Assembly: GCF_900141915.1 (NCBI RefSeq)
Contig: NZ_FQZG01000012.1
Location: 17,856 to 81,855 of the forward strand
Direction of reading: 5' to 3'
Length of the DNA stretch: 64,000 nt
Source of the DNA: Tessaracoccus bendigoensis DSM 12906
GTDB taxonomy: Bacteria > Actinomycetota > Actinomycetes > Propionibacteriales > Propionibacteriaceae
In this document: positions 24,206 to 32,346 of the stretch, piece by piece
Position numbering within the stretch: the first letter of the stretch is position 1
Layout of the letters: each line of letters opens with the position of its first letter
The notes under the pieces: generated by a model
What the model saw: only the letters and a program-made list of their open reading frames with translations
Told to the model about the DNA's origin: nothing
The model's database searches: none
Translations under genes and position numbers: made by a program

Positions 24206-24211
24206 AGTATA
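24206..24211 (-). promoter_or_regulatory. -10 box (TATACT) of the ABC-F/MFS operon promoter
   Basis: TATACT on the minus strand, seven bases before the leader ATG at 24199. No good -35 hexamer is seen 16-18 bases upstream, so the promoter may need an activator. Confidence 0.6.
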
Positions 24212-24405
24212 CCCCACGTCCTTCTCGCTGTGCCTCGCGGGCTTGCGCGGGCCGATGAGATGTGCGTTGAGAAGACGGACGGGTATGAGCCGCTCGGAGT
24301 GCGTCGTTCTGTCTGACCACTTTCTAGCTGTCGCTGACTTCGGCGGCGCGACTCACCTCGGCGACGCGCGCCCTTCCGCCGCGTGCCAGGATCCCCCACA
24401 CGTCT

Positions 24406-24489
24406 GGCACCAGGGTGCCTGGCCCGGGCGCGGAGCGCCCACCTGACCCCTGAGGCGGCCCCTCCCGCACCCGTCTCGGGGAGGGGCCG
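24406..24489. repeat. Three stacked inverted repeats upstream of the relaxase (candidate oriT)
   Basis: In sequence: GGCACC-AG-GGTGCC (24406-24419), GGGCGC-GGA-GCGCCC (24426-24440), and an 11-bp stem CGGCCCCTCCC / GGGAGGGGCCG (24456-24466 and 24479-24489). The last ends nine bases before the relaxase start codon. Relaxases commonly nick at an oriT beside their own gene, within such hairpin clusters. No nic sequence is recognised, and the last hairpin could instead be a transcript leader structure. Confidence 0.5.
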
Positions 24490-24497
24490 TCGTGGTG

Positions 24498-27400
24498 ATG
24501 ACTATCCGGGTCATGTCGTCCGGCAAGGGGTACGAATACCTGCTGAAGTCGGTAGTCGTCGGCGACGGCGACCGGGAGATGAGCAGCCCATTGACCCGGT
24601 ACTACACCGAGACCGGGAGTCCGCCCGGCACCTGGGTCGGCACCGGCCTTCTGAGCCTCGACGACGGGCGCACCCCGGCATTGACCGAGGGCGACACCGT
24701 GACCGAGGAACACTTGGCCCGGCTCCTGGGTGAGGGCATCCACCCGATCACTGGCGAACGACTCGGCGCTCGGTTTCCGTCGTTGCAGCCTCCGCGCGAG
24801 CGGATTGCGGCCAGGGTTGCACGGCTCGACCCCGACTTGCGTGGCGAGGCGCGAGAGCAAGCGGTGCAACGCATCCGGGAGGAGGAGATTGCGAAGAAGC
24901 CGCGCACCGCCGTTGCGGGGTTCGATCTGACCTTCTCGCCGCCGAAGTCAGTGAGCGCGATCTGGGGCGTGGCTGATGCGGGCACGCAAGCTCTGATTGC
25001 GCAGGCGCATCACGCCGCGATGCGTGACACGATCGCGTTGCTGGAGGATCGCGTTGCGGTGACTCGGGTCGGCCGGGGCGGTGTGGCGCAGATGCCGATC
25101 GTGGGCGTGATCGCCACCGCGTTCGACCACTACGACTCCCGAGCCGCTGACCCGCAACTGCATACGCACGTCGTGGTGTCGAACAAGGTGCAGGGTCAGG
25201 ATGGGCGCTGGCGCACCCTCAACTCGCGCCGCCTGCATAAGGCCGCTGTCGCTCTGTCGGAGTCGTACAACGCTCTTCTCACCGATCACACCGCGCGGCT
25301 GCTCGGCGTGACATGGGTGCCCGTCGACCGGGGCAAAGACCGCAACACCGGCTGGGAGATCGAGGGCGTACCAGCGACGCTGATCGCGGAGTTCTCCCGC
25401 CGCACCACCGGAGGCAGCGACGCCGGCGAGGGCATCGAGCAGGTCAAGAATCGGCTGATCGAGCAGTACGTCGCCGAGCACGGGCGGCAGCCCTCGGCGG
25501 CGACGATCGCGAAGCTGCGGCAGCAGGCGACCTTGGAGACGAGGCCTGAGAAAGAACTGCACTCGCTGGCTGAGCTGACCGCCGATTGGCGTGCGCGGGC
25601 CGAGGTTTTGCTCGGCGAGGACGCACCCACATGGGCGCAGCACCTGCTCGACCGGGGTGCGAGCGAAGCGCGGCTGCGTGCGGACGATCTCGGGATGGAG
25701 CAGATCGAGGATCTCGCCTCCGTGGTGCTGATAAGCGTGGCGAACCGGCGCGCAACCTGGGGGCGATGGAACCTGCACGCTGAGACGATGCGGCAGATCA
25801 TGGGCGTCCGATTCGCTACCACCGATGACCGTCTCCGAGTGCTCGATCAGATCGTCGCGCACGCCGAAGCCGAATCGCTCAGACTCACCCCGGAGTACGA
25901 CCGCGCCGTGCCCGCTCATTACGTCGAGGGTGAGGGCAACAGGTTCCAGCCGGTCGATCAGATCGCCTACTCCTGTCAGGACATCCTCGACGCCGAACGG
26001 CGGCTCCTCACGCACAGCCAAGATGACGGTGGCCCGGTGCTTACCGCGCGGCTCGTCGCGCGGCACACTTCCCGCAAGATCGGGGGCGTAAGGCTCGATC
26101 CCGACCAGGCCGTCGCTATCACGCGCATCGCCCGTTCCGGGCTGACCCTTGATCTGTTGGTCGGCCCGGCGGGTTCCGGCAAGACCACGGCGCTGCGCGC
26201 CCTGCACCGGGCGTGGACAGCGGCGCACGGCCGCGACTCGGTAATCGGCCTTGCACCGTCAGCGGCTGCTGCCGAAGTGCTCGGCGAATCGCTCGGTGTG
26301 CGAGCGGAGAACACCGCGAAGTTCCTCTACGAACACCACCACGGGCGCTGGAACCTCGAAGCCGGGCAGCTCGTGCTTGTGGACGAGTCCTCCCTGGCCG
26401 GAACACTCGCACTCGATCGCATCACCGCGCATGCCGCCGAGGTCGGAGCCAAGGTCGTCCTCATCGGAGACTGGGCGCAACTCTCGGCAGTCGAGACGGG
26501 CGGAGCGTTCGGGATGCTCGTCCGCCACCGGCAAGGAGCACCCGAACTGACCGATGTGCGCCGCTTCTACAACGAGTGGGAGAAGGCTGCGAGCCTCGGC
26601 CTGCGACACGGGAACACGGACGCGCTGGAGGACTACCAGGAGCGGGGCAGACTGCTCGACGGTGACGCCGAGGCGATGCTCGACAGCATCTATGAGACAT
26701 GGCGCACCGATCGCGACCAGGGCTTGCGCACGCTGATGATCGCGGGCACCGGCGAGATGGTCGCTCAGCTCAACGAGCGTGCCCACGCCGACCTCATCGA
26801 AGCTGGGCAGGTTCAGGAGGATGGTGTGCGGCTGCATGACGGCACCACCGCAGGCGTCGGCGATCTCGTCGTCACCCGGCTCAACGACCGCCGCTTGTCC
26901 ACCGGGAGGACGTGGGTCAAGAACGGCGACCGCTGGCACGTCACCCACCGCTACGACGACGGATCCCTCGCCGTGCGCCGGTTGGGGCGCGGCGACAAGC
27001 CCCACGGCAAAGCTCTCGTGCTGCCCGCGAAGTACGTCCGCGAGGAACTCGAACTTGGCTACGCCTCCACTGTCCACCGAGCTCAGGGAGCCAGCGTGGA
27101 CACCGCGCACGCGCTCGTCGATCCCGAAGCCTCGTCGCGGGAGTTGTTCTATGTGGCGATGACGCGCGGCAAGCACCGCAACCACGCCTATGTCATCGTG
27201 CCCGACCCGCACGAGATCGAGGCGCATCTCGACCAGCCCGAGCCACTGACCGTGGCGGACCGGCTCGCCAAGATACTCGCCCGCACTGACGCTGACCTCT
27301 CCGCCACCGAAACCCTCGAGCTCGAGGTCGACCGACACGCCTCGCTGTCCACGTTGCTCGCCGAGTACGAACTGCTCGCCCGCGAAGCGCAGACCGAACG

Positions 27401-28061
27401 ATGGGCAACTCTCCTCGATGTTGCCCCCTTCCCCGAGAACGTGGCCGACGACGTGTTCACCAGCCCCTACTACGAACGCCTCGAAGCAGCCCTCGCCCGC
27501 CACGAGGCCGCCGGCCATCTCGCATCCGTCGCGCTCACCGCGCTCGCACCGAGGCTCACGCCCGGCGAAGACCGAGCCGACCCAGCCGCGCAGCTCGCCG
27601 CCACGCTCGACCAAGCCACCCAGCAACTACCGCCCGGCAAACGAACCAGAGTACGAGTCGCCGGACTCATCCCAACGCCCGCAGAGCCGATCGCGGAGGA
27701 CATGCAGACCGCACTCACCCAACGGCAGGCACTCATCGAGACTGCCGCTCGCGGACTCGTGCGAGACGCCCAAGAAGCGGAAGCCGCATGGGTAGTGCGG
27801 CTCGGGCAACCCAGCGCCCGCCCCGAGGCGAAAGAACGGTGGGAAGTACACGCCTCCACGGTCGCGCTGTACCGCTACCGCCACGAGATCACCAGCGCCT
27901 CCCCTTTGGGCGAGGCCAAAGACGCCATAAGTGCAGATCAGTTCGCTGAATACCGTGCGGCACTGAACGCGCAGTCCCAAGCGGCAAGAGTTGTTCGGCA
28001 GCGTGAGCCAGAAGTGCTGCAAACTCGTTATCAGAAAGGAAAAGTGTCACGCCGTCGCTAG
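24498..28061 (+). CDS. MobF-family conjugative relaxase-helicase (TraA/TrwC-like)
   Basis: Starts at ATG 24498 (MTIRVMSSGKGYEYLLKSV, the usual MobF opening); in-frame GTGs at 24492 and 24495 are alternatives. About 1,187 residues. The N-terminal TrwC relaxase domain has FDLTFSPPKSVSAIW and the metal-binding LHTHVVV (about residue 221). A RecD2-like helicase follows, with Walker A GPAGSGKTT (about 555), Walker B region VDESSLAG (about 627), and the late motifs STVHRAQGASVDTAHAL and YVAMTRGKHRN (857 onward). It would nick at oriT, stay covalently attached and unwind the transferred strand. It is transcribed opposite to the transfer block, from a spacer rich in inverted repeats. Confidence 0.93.
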   Translation: MTIRVMSSGKGYEYLLKSVVVGDGDREMSSPLTRYYTETGSPPGTWVGTGLLSLDDGRTPALTEGDTVTEEHLARLLGEGIHPITGERLGARFPSLQPPRERIAARVARLDPDLRGEAREQAVQRIREEEIAKKPRTAVAGFDLTFSPPKSVSAIWGVADAGTQALIAQAHHAAMRDTIALLEDRVAVTRVGRGGVAQMPIVGVIATAFDHYDSRAADPQLHTHVVVSNKVQGQDGRWRTLNSRRLHKAAVALSESYNALLTDHTARLLGVTWVPVDRGKDRNTGWEIEGVPATLIAEFSRRTTGGSDAGEGIEQVKNRLIEQYVAEHGRQPSAATIAKLRQQATLETRPEKELHSLAELTADWRARAEVLLGEDAPTWAQHLLDRGASEARLRADDLGMEQIEDLASVVLISVANRRATWGRWNLHAETMRQIMGVRFATTDDRLRVLDQIVAHAEAESLRLTPEYDRAVPAHYVEGEGNRFQPVDQIAYSCQDILDAERRLLTHSQDDGGPVLTARLVARHTSRKIGGVRLDPDQAVAITRIARSGLTLDLLVGPAGSGKTTALRALHRAWTAAHGRDSVIGLAPSAAAAEVLGESLGVRAENTAKFLYEHHHGRWNLEAGQLVLVDESSLAGTLALDRITAHAAEVGAKVVLIGDWAQLSAVETGGAFGMLVRHRQGAPELTDVRRFYNEWEKAASLGLRHGNTDALEDYQERGRLLDGDAEAMLDSIYETWRTDRDQGLRTLMIAGTGEMVAQLNERAHADLIEAGQVQEDGVRLHDGTTAGVGDLVVTRLNDRRLSTGRTWVKNGDRWHVTHRYDDGSLAVRRLGRGDKPHGKALVLPAKYVREELELGYASTVHRAQGASVDTAHALVDPEASSRELFYVAMTRGKHRNHAYVIVPDPHEIEAHLDQPEPLTVADRLAKILARTDADLSATETLELEVDRHASLSTLLAEYELLAREAQTERWATLLDVAPFPENVADDVFTSPYYERLEAALARHEAAGHLASVALTALAPRLTPGEDRADPAAQLAATLDQATQQLPPGKRTRVRVAGLIPTPAEPIAEDMQTALTQRQALIETAARGLVRDAQEAEAAWVVRLGQPSARPEAKERWEVHASTVALYRYRHEITSASPLGEAKDAISADQFAEYRAALNAQSQAARVVRQREPEVLQTRYQKGKVSRRR

Positions 28062-28107
28062 CTGGACGGAAGGAGCATGAGAGCAAACCATCACGCGCTA
28101 GACAAAC

Positions 28108-30669
28108 TCACGAATCAGATGATGCTGCGCGGACCCGTGCCCGCCGTAACACCTCGTTCACCTCGCGCACAATCATCGCTGGGACGCCAATCGAGCTGAG
28201 ATCCTGTTCTTTGAGCCATTCGAGGACTTCAGGCGTTGTGAGACTTCCATCGGCGATGAACTCGGATACTTGGATCGTTGCGGTACGGGATAAGCCCAAA
28301 GACATGAGGGAAACGTCGGTTGGCCTAGAGACCCCCAACTCAAGCATCATTGTAACGTCAGGACGTGCAGGCGAGTCTGCATCCGGTGGAGCAATCAAGT
28401 CAACGATATCTGCGTAACACGCCAAATACTTCGGGGCTCTGAATCGAGCGACTTGCTCAACGTCATCCAGCACAGCGCGGATACACTTCGCGCTACTAAA
28501 GGTGTCGGGCTTGTGATTCCGCTCATACTCAATTCGTTCAGACACGAGCCAAGGGATTGGACGACCCCTCATCCAGTTCAAGAGCAAGACCGACAGGCGC
28601 GCCCGATTCCCTGGAACTCCAAAACCAGCCAGCATGTTCCGTTCGCATCGAGCCAAGACACGCACAAGTCTTTCGAACGCGCCCTCGTCATGCGGAGAGA
28701 GGAGCGGCAAGGTATCTGGATCCTTTGTGCGGAGATCATTCAGCAGCCGCTGCATCGCTTGCGGATTAATACCGGGGTGCGATCTACGGATCTGTTCTGG
28801 GACTTGCAGTTCCGCTTCCTTGAGTTCAAACGCGCCAACTAGAGCCGTTGCCTCATCCGCAGATAGCGCTCGGAGAGCCACCGAGTCCTCTCCCCGGGCA
28901 GCCGCGTCAAACAGGTGCGCGGCCAGGGCCTCAAGATCCTCGTCCTTCTTGACCCCACGTTCATGTTCGCCGTCTCTCATAATGAACTCGGAGACCCGTC
29001 GAGAATCGATGATTTTGGCCTCAGTTGCGAACGTGATGCGACCGCTGGCTCGCTGCATCGGTGCAGGATTTGTCCAGCCTCCGTTAGCACGGGTGCCAAT
29101 GCAGATAATGTTCCCCGCAAACTCGGCACCCCACCGACCTGCGCGACCGGCAAGGTTCCAGAAATCAAATGGCGTCATCGGGTTGCCCTTACCGCGCCGC
29201 GGATTCATGATCCAAATGTTCGTGCACGGCAAGTTCACCCCCTCCAGAAGCGTCGAAGTGCAGACCAGGAACCGGATCAATCCAGCCCGGTAGAGTTCCT
29301 CGACGCCTTGCCGAACCGGTTGGGGCATATTTCCATAATGGAAAGCGACTCCACGGGCTACTACCTCGGACAAGAGGTAAGTCGAATGGACTGACTTACG
29401 GATAAGGTCTTGGAGTTCTGATATTCGGGGATCGACCAGCTCTGCTTCAGGGCCGAGGTACTCGAAGATCTGCTTTGCACAGGTCTCAGCGTCGGCGGGA
29501 GTGTTCGCATAGACGATGTTCAGCGCCTGCGGGCCGGAGAGCTGGGCGGGAAGAGCAGCGAGACGCTTTGATCTTGGGTGAGGTTCTTCGCTCAGGGAGA
29601 CTTCCGCAATCGTTCGCATCTCACCATTTTCCGCACGTTCAACTGTCCACTTCGGCGCGTGGCGGGGTATGGGATTTACCCAGTAGAGGTTCTGGCTGAC
29701 GCTGGGTATTGGCGAAATGAACGCGTGTGTTCGGTCCTCATTGGTAGACCTGGTGAGAAGCTCCTCAGGGTTTTCCGTCATAGGGCTCGCGAAAACCGCT
29801 TTCAAGTCCGAGTTTCGACGCAGTGCCTCCTGAAGAACCTCTTCCAAAAGGATTCCTCGGTAGCCCTCTCCGATTTTCTGCGCTTCATCAAAGAAGACGG
29901 CGGTAGGCCTAAGGTCGGGAAAACGGTCAAGAGTAATCTGCGCCCGCTCTTGCGTCATCACCAGGATTCGAGAGCCATCGCTCGTAAAGCTGCTGTCCCA
30001 AGGAATGGAGTGAATATGTACTGAGTTTAGTTCGGGCTCGTCCAAGAGCTCCTTAGACACCTCGTCAACCAACGCTCTCGTCGGTATCACATATAAAACG
30101 ACTGCCTCTTCGTCGGTGACTGCCTGGTCAATCACCCACCGCTTCACCACGTACGATTTTCCTGCGGAGGTTGGTGCCGAAACGCTCAGCCATCCGTTTG
30201 TCCGGGCTTCTCGCCAGAATCGCTTCTGAAAATCGCTACCAAGAAACGGTTCACCGGCCGCTGGCTGAATCGTATGCTCAAGCTTTGCAGCGATGGAATC
30301 GAGACGCAGAGGAAGAGGGAGCGCGTTCCGATAGGACTCGCTGATCCGCTGGCGCTTCATGGCTAGCGTGATGGATGGCCAGTTACCGAACCTTTCCAGA
30401 AGGAGAGCGGCTGCCGCCTTGTTCTCAGGAGTGCTGGCTGACGATTGCAATGCTCCAAAAGTAATCTCCATGACGGCTTGCTGAACCGAAGCGCTTCCGT
30501 CTTCATCAAGGGCGCTCGTAAGGAAGAGCGCCAAGTCCCAGTCAATATCAGATCGTGTTGACCCAAAAGTTGCGGAGGGGAAAGCTGAACGGTCAAAATC
30601 TTCCAGCACCGCGCGCCGAAGATCCTTGAAGACTTCTGAATCTAGTATTTCATCATTGATCTCAGTCAT
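28108..30669 (-). CDS. hamB: HamB, helicase subunit of a Hachiman anti-phage system
   Basis: An 853-residue superfamily 2 (Ski2-like) helicase. Walker A is SAPTSAGKS at 164-172 and the DEAD-box equivalent is DEAQ at 261-264. Motif Ia-like VLYVIPTRALVDEV, motif IV/V CTSTLLEGVNLPCTNI and motif VI NLAGRAGRWG are all intact. It follows a DUF1837 (HamA) gene with an 8-base overlap, the defining two-gene arrangement of Hachiman. HamB senses damaged or intruding DNA and releases the HamA nuclease (known for the family). Base composition is clearly more A+T-rich than the flanking genes, indicating separate acquisition. It is convergent with the relaxase gene. Confidence 0.92.
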   Translation of the reverse strand: MTEINDEILDSEVFKDLRRAVLEDFDRSAFPSATFGSTRSDIDWDLALFLTSALDEDGSASVQQAVMEITFGALQSSASTPENKAAAALLLERFGNWPSITLAMKRQRISESYRNALPLPLRLDSIAAKLEHTIQPAAGEPFLGSDFQKRFWREARTNGWLSVSAPTSAGKSYVVKRWVIDQAVTDEEAVVLYVIPTRALVDEVSKELLDEPELNSVHIHSIPWDSSFTSDGSRILVMTQERAQITLDRFPDLRPTAVFFDEAQKIGEGYRGILLEEVLQEALRRNSDLKAVFASPMTENPEELLTRSTNEDRTHAFISPIPSVSQNLYWVNPIPRHAPKWTVERAENGEMRTIAEVSLSEEPHPRSKRLAALPAQLSGPQALNIVYANTPADAETCAKQIFEYLGPEAELVDPRISELQDLIRKSVHSTYLLSEVVARGVAFHYGNMPQPVRQGVEELYRAGLIRFLVCTSTLLEGVNLPCTNIWIMNPRRGKGNPMTPFDFWNLAGRAGRWGAEFAGNIICIGTRANGGWTNPAPMQRASGRITFATEAKIIDSRRVSEFIMRDGEHERGVKKDEDLEALAAHLFDAAARGEDSVALRALSADEATALVGAFELKEAELQVPEQIRRSHPGINPQAMQRLLNDLRTKDPDTLPLLSPHDEGAFERLVRVLARCERNMLAGFGVPGNRARLSVLLLNWMRGRPIPWLVSERIEYERNHKPDTFSSAKCIRAVLDDVEQVARFRAPKYLACYADIVDLIAPPDADSPARPDVTMMLELGVSRPTDVSLMSLGLSRTATIQVSEFIADGSLTTPEVLEWLKEQDLSSIGVPAMIVREVNEVLRRARVRAASSDS

Positions 30670-31642
30670 CGCTCGCCAGACCTAGTGCCGAAAGGGTCAA
30701 CTTCCGAAACTGACTTACATTAGTGAATGGGACCATAAAGAAGTCTATTTCGAAACGTTCAAGTTTTTGGTTGCCGACGTGAGTACCTAGATGCTCCGAC
30801 CACGAAGCAATCAGCTTATGGATGGAGTCATCATCTTTGATGTCACTGGACGCAACGTAGCCCGGGTACTGCGCGAGGTCGAACCCAACCAAGCACGATG
30901 CGCGCAGTTCCAGGAGATTCCATTCGGGATTCTTTTTGATGAAGAACCGAACCATTGTGTTCTTAAGCTCTTGGCCCTCGACATCAAGGTTGTCTCGCAC
31001 CAAACCCAGATCCCTGGATGCGTTTTTCCTGCTGGGATCGGTCATGAAAGGGGCAACAGAGTCAAGGCATTCGCGTACGGCTGCCGCGCGATCCGCGTGG
31101 ATCTTTGACTCGCCCCAATAGATTGCCAAGCCTCGTTCGGTCTTCTTAGCGTGTACGCCATCAGCGCCGTGGTAGTGAACCATGTTTGCGGTTTTCAGAC
31201 TCATCTTGCTTAGGATTTGTGGCGCCCCTAGCACACGTTCAGTAAGCAAGTAGAGGAGGAGTTCGCCTGCTTCGCCGGAGGTCGTGCTCTCCACAAAGAG
31301 ATCTACCGCTTCTTTTCGCAAGGCGTTGGAAGCTTCTTGGGAACCTGTTCTGATTTGTTCTTCGAGCGCTTCGGCACGCCGTTCACGAGGGATGCAATAG
31401 TCCGTCACGAGGTTCGCTAGAAACTCTGCAAGCTTCGACTCCTGAAATATCCCGTTAACGTCTGCTGGAATCAGATGAGTCCTCAGATGAGTCTTAATGT
31501 CGGGTAGGTTTACTGTCTCACCCACGGTGATCAGATAGCCTTCGAGGGTGTCCGCCCCCTGACGAGGCGCAAGACCCCGGAGGTCAAGTTCACCGGAGAT
31601 CTGGGAGGTCGAGCCTTCGATCGGCTCCGTGGCTTCAGTCAC
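30662..31642 (-). CDS. hamA: HamA (DUF1837), nuclease effector of a Hachiman anti-phage system
   Basis: A 326-residue protein with GTG start at 31642. The DUF1837 core is clear: TSGEAGELLLYLLTERVLG (about 121-139), LSKMSLKTANM, HGADGVH with Asp161, and IYWGESK with Glu178 and Lys180. The D...ExK spacing matches a PD-(D/E)xK-type nuclease active site. HamA is held inactive with HamB and degrades DNA when the system is triggered (family knowledge). It lies upstream of hamB with overlapping ends. The pair is lower in G+C than its surroundings and sits at the presumed right end of the conjugative element, typical for defence cargo. Confidence 0.92.
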   Translation of the reverse strand: MTEATEPIEGSTSQISGELDLRGLAPRQGADTLEGYLITVGETVNLPDIKTHLRTHLIPADVNGIFQESKLAEFLANLVTDYCIPRERRAEALEEQIRTGSQEASNALRKEAVDLFVESTTSGEAGELLLYLLTERVLGAPQILSKMSLKTANMVHYHGADGVHAKKTERGLAIYWGESKIHADRAAAVRECLDSVAPFMTDPSRKNASRDLGLVRDNLDVEGQELKNTMVRFFIKKNPEWNLLELRASCLVGFDLAQYPGYVASSDIKDDDSIHKLIASWSEHLGTHVGNQKLERFEIDFFMVPFTNVSQFRKLTLSALGLASDD

Positions 31643-31968
31643 TTGCCTAACCTGCTAAAGCTATTCGCAAGACAGCACATCTAGCCTTAAGCGGTTCAGG
31701 GGGCTCATCCGTGACCTTCTTCACCAACGTCTCCGTTCTGGCGAACGGCCACGACGTGTGCAGGTCGCCTAGCTCAATGAGAATGACATAGCACGTTCAC
31801 TCTAGTTGCCCTGCCGCGCAACGTCCCGCCGACACGCTAGGCGTAGCGGCGACGGGACACAACCCTGCGCTCCTAGGCACCAAAGTCCGTGCGCTGTCTG
31901 GGGATCCGCCGTAGATCGTGTGGGTCACACCCGCGTATGCTGCGCCGCCAGCCGTGCCATGCCCGGTC
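31643..31968. other. Gene-poor spacer at the presumed right boundary of the element
   Basis: No convincing gene, tRNA or insertion sequence is visible. The part next to hamA is A+T-richer and must hold its promoter, but I cannot identify clear -35/-10 boxes. Near 31826-31860, GTCCCGCCG and CGGCGACGGGAC form an imperfect inverted repeat. Composition shifts to the high-G+C chromosomal type across this stretch, so the element boundary is likely here or in the next 300 bases. Confidence 0.5.
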
Positions 31969-32346
31969 CTATCGGATGTCCTTCGTGTACCGCCACACCG
32001 TGCTCCGGTGCTTGTCGAACCTCTCGGCGATGGAGCGTACACTCTCGCCGCTGGCCTTCGCGGTTCTAATAGCGTCCACTTCCTCCGGCGTGGGAGGCGT
32101 TCTAGGTGGTCTGCTCGGCTCTCTGACGACCTCAAAGTCGTCCTCCCGCTGAGGAGCTCCGCCGTCGCGGATGCCCAGCCTCGCTTGGTTCCACACCGCT
32201 TCTAGCCGATCGAACCGCTGCTGTACGTTCGGTTTGAGTCCAGCGGGGAGCGCCAACGGAGGGTGATGGGTCGCCCCCGGCCCCTCGCCGCTACCATGCT
32301 CCGCATGCACCAAGGCCGCAGACTCGCGCTGCTCTTCGCCTTCCAT
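31969..32346 (-). CDS. Small resolvase-type helix-turn-helix protein (start uncertain)
   Basis: The C-terminal 50 residues contain a helix-turn-helix like that at the end of serine resolvases: TPEEVDAIRTAKASGESVR then SIAERFDKHRSTVWRYTKD. The preceding part (NVQQRFDRLEAVWNQARLG) is helical. No recombinase catalytic domain is present. The frame is open to an ATG at 32346, but the first 30 residues look like shadow sequence and would overlap the divergent gene's start. The true start is therefore probably near 32250, perhaps a TTG or GTG. It may be a small regulator or the remnant of a recombinase at the element border. Confidence 0.5.
   Translation of the reverse strand: MEGEEQRESAALVHAEHGSGEGPGATHHPPLALPAGLKPNVQQRFDRLEAVWNQARLGIRDGGAPQREDDFEVVREPSRPPRTPPTPEEVDAIRTAKASGESVRSIAERFDKHRSTVWRYTKDIR

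Larger units (their letters stand above)
1..31968. mobile_element. Integrative conjugative element (or integrated conjugative plasmid), left end outside window
   Basis: This stretch carries a full set of conjugation functions: MobF relaxase, VirD4/TraG coupling ATPase, VirB4 ATPase, VirB6-like channel protein, SCO6880-family protein, DUF6112 pilin-like peptides and an M23 wall hydrolase. It also carries maintenance functions (ParB-like protein, prim-pol primase, DUF2637/Spd-like protein) and cargo (MFS plus ABC-F resistance pair, Hachiman defence pair). The co-directional packing with 1-4 base overlaps is typical of actinobacterial conjugative elements. No integrase, excisionase, tRNA or direct att repeat is visible, and the first gene is cut by the window edge, so the left end lies further left. 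The right boundary is an estimate: after hamA there is a gene-poor stretch, and chromosomal-looking genes begin near 32.3 kb. An integrated plasmid cannot be excluded. Confidence 0.8.

Noticed and set aside
24948..27626. Minus-strand open frames opposite the relaxase gene
   Set aside because: They are antisense to the conserved TrwC and RecD2-like motifs of the plus-strand protein and show no domain of their own.
31797..32135. 112-codon minus-strand frame (SRADHLERLPRR and so on) in the boundary spacer
   Set aside because: Shadow of the helix-turn-helix frame, with Arg/Ser/Thr-rich composition and no motif.
31643..32260. tRNA gene as attachment site at the element border
   Set aside because: I looked for cloverleaf arms and the TTCGA loop in this stretch and found none.
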